Origin: Sphagnum compactum
Taxonomy: Eukaryota; Bryophyta; Sphagnopsida; Sphagnales
Length of the DNA: 64,000 nt
NCBI GenBank assembly: GCA_965153455.1
Contig: OZ234502.1
Location: forward strand, 10,819,495-10,883,494
Reading direction: 5' to 3'
Made by a program: the position numbers and the translations under genes. Shown here one piece after another: positions 21,640-33,250 of the stretch. Below the pieces are notes generated by a model that saw only the letters and a program-made list of their open reading frames with translations, made no database searches and was not told where the DNA came from. Position 1 is the stretch's first letter. Every line of letters starts with the position of its first letter.

Positions 21640-22535
21640 TCCCTAAACTTAGAAGCTAAAACTTCACCTTAAGTTTAACTATAAAGCTTAAACCCTAAGA
21701 TGTAAAACCTACAACCTACAACTAACTAACATTAAAACCTAACCTTAAAGCTTAAAACCTAAAGCCTAACTTTAAAGCCTAAACCTAAATTAACCTTAAA
21801 AGTTAAAGCCTAAATGTCAACCCTAAAACTTAAAATCTAAACCTGTCTAAAACTTAAAGCCTAAACTTTAAAACCAAAATTGTAAAATTAAAACCTACAA
21901 CCTAACCTTAAAACTTAAAACTAAAAGCCTAACCCTAAAACCTAAAACCTACAACCTAACATTAAAACTTAACTTTAAAGCTTAAAGCCTAACTTTAAAA
22001 CCTAAAACTTAAATTTAACCCTAAACCTAAAACCACAAACCTAACCTAAAGCCTAAACCTAAACCTAAAACCTACAACCTAACATTAAAACTTAATTTTA
22101 AAGCCTAAAGTCTAACTTTAAAGCCTAAACCTAAACCTAAAACAAAAGACTTAACCCAAAATTTAAATCTAAACCTAAAACGTACAATTTAACCTTAAAG
22201 CCTAAAGCCTAATTTGAAAACTTAAAGCTTAACCTGAAAGCAAACCTAATTTAAAAATCTAAATTTCAATTTGAAAACCTACAACCCAACATTAAAACCT
22301 AATTTTAGAGCCTAAAACCTAACCTTAAAACTTAAACCTTAAACCAAAAACCTTAAAACTAAAACTATAAAATTAAAATTGTAAACCTAAATTTTTTATT
22401 TAAACCCTAAATTGTAAACCCTAAAACCTAAAGCTTAAAACCTAAAACCTAACCTTAAACCTTTTACTTGAACCCCAAATTATAAAGCCTAAAGCCTAAA
22501 CCTTAAATCCTTTAAAACCTAAACCTCATAAATAT
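21640..22535 (+). repeat. Degenerate telomere-like tract (CCTAAA family)
   Basis: About 900 bp of AAACCTA, CCTAAAA, CCTTAAA and occasional exact CCCTAAA words (for example near 22019 and 22404-22430) all lie in one orientation. The plant telomere unit read on this strand is CCCTAAA. The tract therefore looks like a very diverged interstitial telomeric array, although a TAAAC-type satellite as in 54190-55370 is an alternative. Confidence 0.75.
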
Positions 22536-22689
22536 TTTAAAAAGATATTCAATATTCGCACATAGGGCTTGCCAAAAAAATTGTTTATCGATTGAAGCCC
22601 TTTTAAATGAATCCCCATTCAAAAATGCAATACCCATCAACCAAATTAAAATGCTTGAATGTGTGTAGTGCATACAAGTTCATATGATC

Positions 22690-22910
22690 GTTTTGTAAGT
22701 ATTGCAAAAGAGGACGACAAATCAAGTGTGTGTTTTGAGCCCCATGTAGGTATTGCAACTAAAGAGGAAAAATCTAGTGTGGGTTTTGAGCCTTTATGTG
22801 GTTATTGCAAAAGAGGAGGAAAAATCTTATGTCTGCTTTGGGCACCCATGAGATTATTGCAATTGAAGAGAAATTTAGTATGTGTTTTGCCAATGATATG
22901 CAAATATTGC
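22690..22910 (+). repeat. Minisatellite, about 51-bp unit, 4-5 copies
   Basis: TATTGCAA words recur at 22700, 22751, 22803, 22855 and (TATTGCAT) 22905, each followed by an AGAGGA..AAATC and TGTGTTTTGAGCC-like stretch. The first copies read as 17-residue repeats (SSVCFEPHVGIA, SSVGFEPL). Indels break the frame later, so no gene is claimed. Confidence 0.8.
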
Positions 22911-23285
22911 ATACATTATATCTGTCCAATGACAAACAAATCAAAAGAATGGGTATTGCATCTTTGGTATTAATGGGTTTTTTGTGTTTATGGAGATATT
23001 ATGGGTTCATTCTTTTAAACATGTATATTAGGGTTAAAGCATTAAAGTATTACATAAAAAACAGGGTGATTCAAAATGATATTTTAATATATGACCTATG
23101 AAACATTACATTAAGAAATGAAAAAAAGATTTATGGAAAATCCAAAATGTCAAATGTAATAATCCACATCAATTTGTACAAAAATGTTCAAAAGGCTACA
23201 AAAATGCACATCTATTTTCAAAAAGCTATTCTATGACTATCATCATTAAAACCAACATTGACATGCATCTACCTACCTCATACCC

Positions 23286-23685
23286 ACCAAGAGCCTTACC
23301 TACATACCTACCTATTAGCCTAGTACCTAGGTAACAACCACTTACATACCCTATCTAGTTACCTATGATACTTACCCATACACAGGTAATTATCACTGGT
23401 AGGCAGGTACTCACCAAGAGCTTTACCTACATACCTACCTATATTAAACCTAGTACCTACATACTAACCACTTACATACCCTATCTACTTACCTGTAACA
23501 CTTACCCATACATGGGTAATTACCTCTGTTAGTTAGACAGGTACTAACCAAGGCCTTTACCTACTACATACCTACCTATTAACCTAGTGTCTACATAGTA
23601 ACCACTTACATACCCTATCTACTTACCCATGATAATTAGGTATACATGGGTAATTAATTAATTACTACTGTTGGGCAGGTACCCG
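23286..23685 (+). repeat. Tandem repeat, 3 x about 127-135 bp
   Basis: Copies start at 23286, 23413 and 23547. Each contains ACCAAG, CTTACCTAC, ACATACCTACCTATT, AACCACTTACATACCCTATCT, CATGGGTAATTA-like and GGCAGGTAC. It resembles the TACCTA modules of the compound repeats at either end of the window. Confidence 0.9.
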
Positions 23686-23689
23686 TTTG

Positions 23690-24780
23690 GCCAGGTAAGG
23701 ATTGAATCTGAGCCAGGTTTTGATGCTCAGAACTGGAATTGGAGTTTGTTCTCTGGAGAACCGGGCACATAACCGGATGCCCAGTTGACAGGACAAGGTT
23801 AGCAAGGTGGAACCAAGTGTCTAACTCAGAGTGGTGATTAATTAATGGACAACTGACCCAGAATGGGTTTCCAATGGATTGTGCACAAGACCTCAAGCCT
23901 TTAAGCTGAAGATCTGACCGTCAGATTCTAGATCTGATGGCACCAGTGAATGTAGGAATTTGTCAAGCTCCTGCAATGTTTTTTTCAAGCTGCATGGGAG
24001 AGATCTGATGACACTGGTTTCAGATCTTCACACCTTCCTGGGTGGGATAGGCAGCCCTCCTGTTGGCTCCACCTTTTTATGCTGTTGTGTCCATTTCAAT
24101 ATGAATCAACAACTGAGAATGCAATTGCAATAGTGAAGTAATATTGAGAAAATCGATTATGCTTTGAAATAGGCTTCCGAAGAGCCTGTTACTACTGTGA
24201 CCCGAATGATGGCTCACCTTGCTGGGCTTGCCATTTTCCTGGGTGGAATGGTCATTTCCATAGTACATGATGACGGGCTTGGTTGTATTTCTGTCACGGA
24301 AATGCACATTGTTAACCATGTTCCTAGTCCCTTCTCAAAATCTTTGGTCCTATTCCACTATTCCATGTAGTTTTCACCTATTTCATAAGTTCACCTAAAA
24401 GTCTCCTCACATTTTGTTTCTGCCACCTTCATGCCACTACATAGGAACAGTTTTATTGGCATTTTATTATTTGTCTAATTATGACAATGGCTTTCTAAGG
24501 GATTTCTTGGCTCAAACTTGAAGTTGGATTCTTCTTGGACCAATTCAATATGCTCCATACCTATCTATATATAGTTAAGTAATTTTCACACACGGCTGTA
24601 CATATCTGTCCAAAGTCTATCTCCTTAACGTTAATTATGTGTTGAAAGTTTCTTGGCATGACCCGTATTTTTGCTCCTCCAAACAATAAAATATGAGATA
24701 AAAGACAAAGCAAAAAAAGATTTTTTGTGAGTGCTTTTTTTTTAACCTTTAAACTCTATCTCTCCTATCCTAAAGCACAC
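23690..24780. other. No gene seen
   Basis: Mixed-composition DNA with short frames only. The words GATCTGATGGCACCAG and GATCTGATGACACTGG repeat near 23930 and 24003. Confidence 0.45.
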
Positions 24781-24826
24781 CTTTAAGTTCCGAACTTGAA
24801 GGTTTGACTTTGTTCGGAACTTAAAG
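24781..24826. other. Perfect 15-bp stem hairpin
   Basis: CTTTAAGTTCCGAAC (24781-24795) and GTTCGGAACTTAAAG (24812-24826) are exact reverse complements separated by 16 bp. ATCCTAAAGCAC flanks it on the left (about 24767) and recurs on the right (about 24861). It could be a small foldback element or a structured RNA motif. No gene context supports either reading. Confidence 0.85.
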
Positions 24827-26014
24827 TCTTTTGGCATAATCTAAGCTCAGTTTGTGTCCAATATCCTAAAGCACTCCAGAAATCTACTGTATTAGGAAGG
24901 CCCCTTATTTTTATGAATATCCTGGCTTTTCTAGGGGGAGGGATTTTACGATTACTGGTTAGTAGAGGGAGGATCTTGTGCCTATTTGTTAGGCATAAGT
25001 TTCGACAAAAATAAGCCTGTGAAATTTCCACATAGAAGCATATTCATGAACATCTTAATAAGACATAGGGTAGCTTGATGCCAACATATTGCAACAAAAT
25101 TCTGAAACATACAAGAATATAGCAGGGTGAGCATTCTTGAGATACACATCAATTGACCTAAATGATTTCCTCTAATCTTGCAACATAGATGGGTTTGGTC
25201 ACTTGAATTAGTACCTTTAGTATTTTGTTGGGCTTTTGAGCTCTATCATCATCCCCATGCATGTGCATTATTTTAGTTACTAAATGGAAGCACTCTAGGG
25301 AGAATCACTTTATGTAGAACACCAACATCCTATCCCCTAATCATCAATCCACCAGAACAATCCCTCAATCCCAAAGAGATGCCACTAAAATACAAGTTTA
25401 ACCCTCACCTATTCCCCACTATTCTTGTGATATACACTCTTTTAACTTTAGCACAATCTTAAACTTTTTGCCCAATCTTTCTTGGCCCTAGGATACCCAA
25501 GCTAATTACAGTCCAAGTTTCTTGCATTTCCCAAATCTTCAAATTGCCACACTCAAATTTTGGATTCCATGATATGAAACAAAACTACATAGGAGTGAAG
25601 TAAAAATGAGATGCACAACAATGAATTTTAAGTCTTCGTGAAACTAAGCAGAATGTTAAGCAGCATAAGGGGGAGAGAAATTTCCCATTGTCACCAAATT
25701 TTTTTTGGTCTCTTGACAAAATTTTGTGGTGGCTAATAATGGGTGTGAGAAGCTTGCGGCACCCCGACCATATAGTTTTAGTGATCACTCATTAATGCAC
25801 TGGCCACAGTAGCCATGGCAACTGCTGTCCCTCCCCCAATAGCCAGGGCATCCTTGCACAACACCCATGGGACTTTATTTTATTTAAAAAAAACATAATC
25901 GCATTTAGACCATGCACATGATGCAAAAATAGGGCGGATGACGGGCCAATGCAAGCTAATGCACTTGATTGTTAGCTTGTCAGCGCAGTGATCGCGAGGA
26001 AAACGAACCTCACG
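24827..26014. other. 5' flank of the kinase gene
   Basis: No coding exon is certain here. An ATG at 25815 opens a frame (MATAVPPPIARASLHN) of only 28 residues without a usable donor site, so it was not joined to the gene. Confidence 0.4.
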
Positions 26015-26246
26015 ATGGCTTGCTTGATCGTGAGGGCGGTGAATAGCGGAGTGAGTTATGGTGATCACCAGAACTATGTTTGCCTGAAAAAGCTTTGCTT
26101 ACTTGCTGAGTGCAAAATCTGAGCTTTGAGAAACTTGCTTGGCATCCCACAAAGCCCCACTTAAGTTCGTGATTCTTGAGCTGGGCTGCTGCTTCACAGC
26201 CCCTGTTTCCATAACCTTTAACCACTCTGTAATTTCCACAACCGTC

Positions 26247-28458
26247 ATGGCTACACTTGCTGCTGGCAATGTGATCCTGCTGGACTTGATGGCAGCTGCA
26301 CTCACTCTTGCTGGACCTCTTGCTGTGCTACAACTCTTCCATGAGCTTGCTAAGCGGGACTTGCTTGAAAAGGTGAAATCTGGTTGAGACACCCTACAAG
26401 TGTTCTCGCTCTTTTCCTTTTCCCTCTATACTTTGCATATAGACACAAAGGTTTATTACTGTGTTTCCAAAAAAAGTCTCTGAAATTTTTTGGCATACTT
26501 TGTTTCTCTACCATTGTTCCTCCTGTCCTTGACTGGATTTTTTGCAAATTTGAATGAAGGTAATGGCGTTTTTTCCAACAATACATAGCGCCCACATGAC
26601 ATCTTTGGATACCCACCTGGGCTTTCTCCAGGAGAATCACTTGTCCTGTGTGCTGGGGGGAAGTTTCTGTGTACTCAGCTTTTGAGGGAACTTGGGGGAT
26701 TTTGTGAACTTGGCACCATCTTTGACTGCATGTGAAAAAAGTTGTGCACAGATGCTGAGCAGGAAACTGGTGCATATCTTAGCGGGTCTAGTGTTCATGC
26801 TACCTTGGCCACTCTTCAGGTGGGGGGTTTTGCCACTTCAGATTTGTTTTGCCTTTTTTGAGCGCATGAATAATTGAGCAATAATATTCTCGCTCCCAAC
26901 AAGTTTTTCTTCTCCTGTAACCACCAGCTTCAGCTCAAGTACTTCAGAAATTAGCTGGATCTCTTTGTTGCAATTTTTTTGTATTATCTTGATGCATAGC
27001 TGTAATGTCGGAGGAACAATTTGAATGGTTTTTTTGTTTTTTTGGGGGGTCATAGTTGGATCATCACTGAGGTATCATACCGATTATTAGAGCAGTATCT
27101 GAAACATTTCCAGTTTCTGTAATGCAGCATGTCTCCATATGCCAAGTACATGGCTGCTTTTGCAATGGCTGCAAATGGGTTGCGCATGATTGGCTTGGGG
27201 CTTGGCCTATTGAAGGATGATGCTCTTGTAAAGGCGATATCTAGGGAGGGTGACAAGAGGTAAATATGATCACCTGATTTACTCATTTCAAAGCTTGTGC
27301 AAAATCAAGGTCAGCCTCGAATCTGGGGTTTTTTCTTTTACAACCTCATTGGACAATGCCCTCCTCTAGTGTGGGACAATCTTACCTTAAGCTGGACATG
27401 CTCTCACAATGTGCAGGGAACTACTGAAGGGGCCACTTTACTATGCAATCTCAATAACAGTGGCCACAGTTTGCTTTTGGCGCAACTCACCGGTTGGTGC
27501 TGTTGCAGTGGCAAATTTGTGTGCTGGAGATGGTACGTTGAACCTCAATAACTAAGGTTCACACTCATGGGCATGACCAGCTGCACTTGGGACAAGAGAC
27601 TGAAATGGGGTAATTTTAGCACATGGGTATGCAGCGTAGACTGTATTGTTCATTGGTTTGTCTTTCTTATGTGAATGGACTTCATCATTTTGCAGGTTTT
27701 GCAGACATTGTGGGCAGAAATTATGGCACTGAGAAACTGCCATATAATCACAGCAAGTCCTACATTGGTTCTCTTGCCTTCTTTGCAGCTGCCTCACTTG
27801 CATCGATGGGGTAAGGCAATTTAGAACACCAACAAACTGAACTTGGCTTTGATACCATTGTTAAGTATGGCTGTTAGAAGGAGGCAAACACTACAAGAGA
27901 ATGTGGTTCTTCTCACACAAAAAGCCATCGTTCATGACACAAGTATGAGGTAAACTTTTTGGTTTCATCAATTACAATGTGCAATATGTGGTATTTATTG
28001 TGGCATATATTACATTAAAATGGCAATTTAACAGTAGGTAACGGCACATATAATACATGAAGGGCAAATTAACATTAGGTAATGGCACAGATAATACATG
28101 AAGGTCACAACCAAGTTGCTGTCAATTTTTCCATTACATATTGTACATTGTAATGGGTGAAACCACAAGGTTTACGTCACACGTGTCATGAATTGTGGCT
28201 TTTTGTGTGAGAAGAACTACATTCTCTTGTAGTGAAAAAGACTGTGGGAAGAAGCCTGATAACATGTGTGCTTTGTGCAGGTGTACATTGTATTTTGCTT
28301 CCTTTGGTTACTTTGAAGCGACCTGGCGAACATATCTTACAACAATAGCAGTTTCACTGTATGCTGCAATTGTTGAATCTTTGCCCCTCCCAATTGATGA
28401 CAATTTGACTGTGACCTTCATCACAATTGCAGTGGGCATGTTATTGCTCCCTTATTGA
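26247..28458 (+). CDS. Farnesol/phytol kinase-like polyprenol kinase (six exons)
   Basis: Exons 26247-26372, 26752-26819, 27128-27259, 27417-27532, 27696-27810 and 28281-28458 join in frame. All five introns are GT-AG, and the product is 244 residues. Known homologues (FOLK, VTE5) phosphorylate farnesol, geranylgeraniol or phytol with a nucleotide triphosphate in plastid membranes and feed isoprenoid and tocopherol salvage. Visible hallmarks are RKLVHILAGLVFMLPWPLF, a GLRMIGLGLGLLKDDALVKAI stretch, REGDKRELLKGPLYYAISIT, the NLCAGDG and FADIVGRNYGTEKLPYN block, YFASFGYFEA, and the C-terminal VESLPLPIDDNLT. Several hydrophobic segments fit a multi-spanning membrane protein. FOLK-like wording (DDNLT end) makes farnesol kinase slightly likelier than phytol kinase. 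Family members are about 300 residues with a transit peptide. Here ATG 26247 lacks one. An alternative model adds exon 26015-26060 (MACLIVRAVNSGVSY) spliced to 26200, keeps frame and gives 275 residues, but it is speculative. Confidence 0.85.
27889..28234. mobile_element. CACTA-type MITE in intron 5
   Basis: This 346-bp element has terminal inverted repeats starting CACTACAAGAGAA. The first 52 bp of each end match at about 48 positions by eye, and similarity continues weakly inward. AAA flanks both sides, which fits the 3-bp target duplication of CACTA elements. The interior has no coding frame but carries a short duplication (GGTAA-GGCACA-TAATACATGAAGG at about 28037 and 28078). It lies wholly within the last intron of the kinase gene and leaves the splice sites untouched. 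Confidence 0.88.
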
Positions 28459-29500
28459 AAAAGGAACTGAGGAGAACTGAATCCAGGCATCCTCTTTGAT
28501 ATTATGTTGGTGAATCTCTTGTGCTTGGTTGCGGATTTGAAATTTATCTTAGTCACTCCTAAGTTTGGAACTCTTCCCACATGACCCTTACTTGCACAGC
28601 CACTGGGACATTGACAAGACCTGATTGCTGGTGAGAGCCCTAAACTGGTGAAGTCCAGGACAAGGTTCTTGGGTGCCAATGTCTTTTTGTTGAAGACTTG
28701 TACATTGCAGCAGGACATCGAACTATGGATAATCTGTCTGAAAAGATGAGCAAATTGATCTTGCTTGTACACACCTTGTGAAGAGAATCAGCTCAGCAAT
28801 CACAACTCGATTGTTGAGAGGCAGAACTGCAAACCTTTTCCTCCCACTACAGTGAACTGAACTGGTTATGACCATTTACCAGAAGAGGAAAACATTGGAT
28901 TTTCTTACATTGCATCAGTCTTGAGAATGTCTATGATTTTTATATGTACTCTCTGACATCTGTGGTTCATTGTTCTTTGCTTTGAGCCCAAAGTTTGCTT
29001 CATTCTTGCAAGGACAAAAAAGTTCACAAAGTTGCTTGCACAAGAATCATCAGAACTTAATCTGGATGTCACTGTGCAAAGCAATTGTGCACAATAGGAG
29101 GAAACATAATGCAGGCTAAAAACAGGATTGAGATGTAGAGCCAAGTGCACTTGTGTGGAGACCTGCCACAGGCTTTAGCTCACTCCTTCCAAGCATTTCT
29201 AGGAACTAGAGTATACCACTCTTTGTATCCTGTTGTCGAGAGATTCCCAGAATCTCCCATCAAAGGTGCCAGGAAGAGACAAGCAACATAATGGGTTGTG
29301 TCAAAACTATTTCATGGACTCAGTTTTGCTCCTTCCATTGCACATTGCAGCTATGGCAGAATCTTCTGCAATTGCAATGTACTATGTAAATGATAAGCAG
29401 CTGTACAGGGAAGGTATTGAGCTGCCTTCATATAATCAGGGTGAATTTCTAATGACTTTTGCAAAGTTTCAGCCAGAGGCATGGCATTTGAGGGCTGGTC
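28459..29500. other. 3' flank of the kinase gene, possible UTR
   Basis: Base composition stays less AT-rich than further downstream, so part of this may be transcribed. Peptides such as FTSLGLSPAIRS (minus) and MAESSAIAMYYVNDKQLY (plus, about 29353) look coding-like but cannot be placed in a gene. Confidence 0.3.
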
Positions 29501-31523
29501 ATTGACCCATCACAATGAACATGATCACCAGCCACCAAGAAATCACACAGAGACAGAGCATTGTCTCTCAGATGCATGCATGATGTTCCCATTTTCCACT
29601 GTCATTGTCATGATACTCCCATGACGCCCTCGTGATGTTCCCACAATGTTTCCATGAAATTCTGGTGTCATTCCCATAGCCATTTCATGATGCCACATAA
29701 TTATACATATTACATAATAACCACATATAACCAAAGACATATTTCTGTATTTTTAAGTTTACAATAATGGGCAATGAATTATAAACGGATTAGAATTTAG
29801 TAACTAGTTCTCAAGCTATTATATTATTTTTTAAGACAAGTTAATATATGGTCCAGAAGTCCTTTATAAACACAAACATTTAACATTTTCAGCAATTGCA
29901 TTGTTTTCCAACTAATAACTTATAGTATACTTGTTTAATTTTGAATAATATAGTAAAATGCCATCTTCAATTATAATTATCTGTACACATTAGCAAGAAC
30001 ATTGCTGTTATTGTTTCCACTTTTAGTCTTGGGAGGTATATCAAGGTCCAAAATAATATTTACAAATTTTGGCCCAGCCAAGTTTTAAATTGTTTTGGCA
30101 AATTTTTCTTCAAAATGGTGAGAATTTAATGGTTTTTTTTGGGTTTTGTTTTCCAATTTTCGGAATTTTTAAAAAAAAAACCATTTCCAAATTCTATCCT
30201 AAGTTATAGTTGGTAGCCAAAAATATAGAAGGGTTGCTTTCTTTTTTACTTCCATACTTTTTAATCTTCAAATCTGGCTAAATCATCCCATGTACATCAA
30301 CAAAAAGTCTGCTGACATAACATCACAAAATTGGAAGGAAAAAACGGTACAACAAGCTAGTCATTTATCATGCAAAGGTCTTACTTGTAGGTAATTTGCA
30401 TATATTTGAGACTCTCCTAATTTAATGTTTATATAATGACTTCAACAAAACTATATTGAACTTGAAAACCATGTTTAGGTAGGAGTTGATTGGGTTTGTT
30501 TTTTCCTCCAAAATTTACAATGTACACACAAGTCTACAAAAACAGCTTGCATCAATTAAGTTGCAGAAAGACTTTTGAGGTGAAAGGCTTTATCATTTTC
30601 AATGGGGTTAATATATACATCATAATTTGATGGATCCCATAAGATCCCAGGACAGTGGACAGTTTTTTTGTTGGGTGCTACAGAAAGGTAAGTAAGAGAT
30701 ACAAGTTAAGAAAGAAAAGCTCAAAAACGTTTCTGCAAGGGGGTGCATTTTCCTGCGAGAGTCACACATAGGATTGCTGACTGACTGTAGTTCCATCCTC
30801 CTCCTACTCACCTCACATGACACAACTCCCTGGGGAAAATGCCTCCCACACACTATTCATAATTCATCTCTTGCCAATCCAGCTTTAAGAAATAAACACA
30901 TCTGCAAAAGAGCAAAACCAAAAAGAAAATTCAATGTCCCAATTACTACAACAGCTTCTCAATTCTATTACAAATTAAAATAGGGGTAGTGAGTGACAAG
31001 GACCCAGCCAGATATTGAAACAAATTTGCATAACTGACTCTTTTCTGGACCAATGCAACTTTAAAAAGAACCGGTGCAATTTTATATTTAAAAATCCAAG
31101 CTTCTGAAAAATGATTTGTAAAAAAAGTCTCAAACGCCCAACTTCTCATGATTTCAATTTTTGCATTGATGAGAAGACATAATATGCTGTTATGTATATA
31201 TATATATATAAAGAGACACATAGGGAGGAGAAGACAATTGCATTTAAATTGACTCTTTCAAATTCACCTTCATAAAAACCAAAAAAAAAATGAATGTAAA
31301 GAAAATTAAAAACCCAGAAGGAAACAACAATGAAATGCAAGTATGTTATATGTAGCATGTGATTGATAAAATTTTCATTACCTAGAATTAATAATAGAAT
31401 TTGTACAGCGCCATCAATTGAAGTAAAGAAAATTATGTTTGTGCTGCATACGGTCGCTGTGTTTGTCTCTACTACCACAGACGTCTTTGTCCGTCCTTCC
31501 TTGGCGTGAACTGCAAACAGCTT
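29500..31523. other. AT-rich intergenic DNA
   Basis: No gene was found. It contains a (TA)n run at about 31195-31211 and poly-A/T runs. Confidence 0.5.
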
Positions 31524-31876
31524 CCACCCATCCAACAAAGACTCCGTAAACGGCGCTCTTCATGAGCGCATTCTCTCTTCCCATCATCATGGGGCCCATA
31601 GGATAGCCGTGCTCCACCCATCCACCAAGGACTCCTCAAACGGCGCTCTTCATGATGTGTCTCCCTTCCCATCATGGGGCCGCAAGTGTACGTACGTAGA
31701 GATGTCCGTCCTTTCTTCGCATGCATGACAACCAGTTGTTCCCACGATCCAGCCCATCAACCAAGTGCTCCTTAAACCAGGCTCTTGATCATGATGTGAA
31801 TTCTCCATTCACATCACGCGGCCCAGTACGTCGCTCTTATCATGATGTGCATTCTCTCTTCACATCACACGGCCGC
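31524..31876 (+). repeat. Degenerate repeats with CATCATGGGGCC / CACATCACGCGGCC motifs
   Basis: Three or four related copies begin near 31524, 31614, 31750 and about 31830. Each has CCCATCCA or CCCATCAA, AC(T/G)CC-T-AAAC-GGCTCTT, a CATGATGTG-like word and ATTCTC-CATCA-GGCC. The sequence is more GC-rich than its surroundings. It could be a promoter-proximal repeat of the transcript candidate that follows. Confidence 0.7.
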
Positions 31877-31879
31877 CCG

Positions 31880-33250
31880 TGCGTCGCTCGAAGCTCTTAA
31901 ACTGCTTCATCGAATTAAAAGGGCATCATCCAGCCCATTTGCAACATCACACTTTCCTCATTTCCTCTTCTTCACCGTCTGCGTTTTGCATTCCAGTAGC
32001 TTGTCTATTCGTTTGTTTTTTTGCTTTCTTTGGCGTTCGTTGGTTTGCTTGTTTGCTTTTGCGAGCAGCTTGAGTATCGAAGTCTATTACTTAGAGTATT
32101 TACCTACTTCATGCCTCTGCCGATCCTCTCAGTCATACTCGATCCGCATCTGACCGACTCGCCGGTAAAGGAATGAGAGGATTATCATCTCTGTTTCGCC
32201 TGAGGTCGGGAATAAAATTACGAGCACTATGTTGGGTTCTTGGATTGCTTGTAGTTCCATTCCCTATCTCGCGAGAAGCAGAGAGGACAATCCTGGTGGT
32301 GCACAGATGCAAGGTTGCCTCTTTGTTCGAGGTCGGGTAGCACGCGGATCAACTCATGTTTCAGGAATTTCGCATCTTCCTCCATGCTTGATCGATGAGG
32401 GCGCTCTAACGTGCATCTGGTTTGCAAGTTATTACATATACTTTCTTTTAACTTCCCGTGAACCAGAATGTCTTAAGCTTGTTGCAGGGTGACTGTTGCT
32501 AGCTAGCTGTGCATGCTGAGGAGCCTCATGCACAGAAATTGCCTTGTTACTTTCTATAAGACTATATATCGCTGGTTGAGAAAGGATCTGCTATAAGACA
32601 ATGCATTGTGCGGGATCAACTCTGGGGGGCCAGGTCTTTATTTTTGTAATCGTGGATATGTTCTCCTTGCTGTTGAGATCTTTTTGGTGTCTGTATACTA
32701 ATGAGGGAAATTTGCAATTACCTTGTACGTTCCTGCGTCCTGGAGTTTGGAGTGTTCAATAGTGAAATATGGTATGTACTTCGACTAGCGATCTGTGTGT
32801 TGTGATCTCGGTTGGTTCTGATTTCATGGCACCTGACAGACGATAGACGAGGCGGAACTGGGGGTTTTGGGTGCAGGGGTGCAGAATCAATGCTTGAACT
32901 ATGTCTCTTTTCTGAATCAGAAGCAAGACGTGCTGGCGGTTGGAATGCCCTTACATATCTTGGCTAATTCCTCCATCTTGTGGACAGCACCAGTAGTATG
33001 GATATAGCTTCAATAACATTATAAGCAGTTTGGTGAGACTTGTACAATGTAAACTCATCATGAATGATGACAGGAATATATCTTGGTCAGCTTCATTTTG
33101 TATATAATCTCTCTGGGACTGTCCAAGCTCATGAACAATGATAGGATTTCCATTTTTCAGCTTCTCCTTCTGGACATGTCTTTTAGTTCTGTGGCCGAGT
33201 CTTCTGTTTCAACTATGGTGCTTGTAATTGATATTCACATTTGTTTACGT
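31880..33250 (+). ncRNA. Candidate non-coding transcript or orphan 5' leader
   Basis: This block of mixed composition stands out from AT-rich flanks. It has a pyrimidine-rich start (CTTTCCTCATTTCC near 31955), frequent donor- and acceptor-like words (for example TTGCAG|G at about 32485) and no long ATG-initiated conserved frame. That texture is typical of plant 5' UTR introns or lncRNA loci. There is no direct proof of transcription, and strand and ends are guesses. Confidence 0.2.

Noticed and set aside
25815-25898. Possible transit-peptide exon for the kinase gene (MATAVPPPIARAS)
   Set aside because: The frame closes after 28 codons without a GT donor in a usable position.
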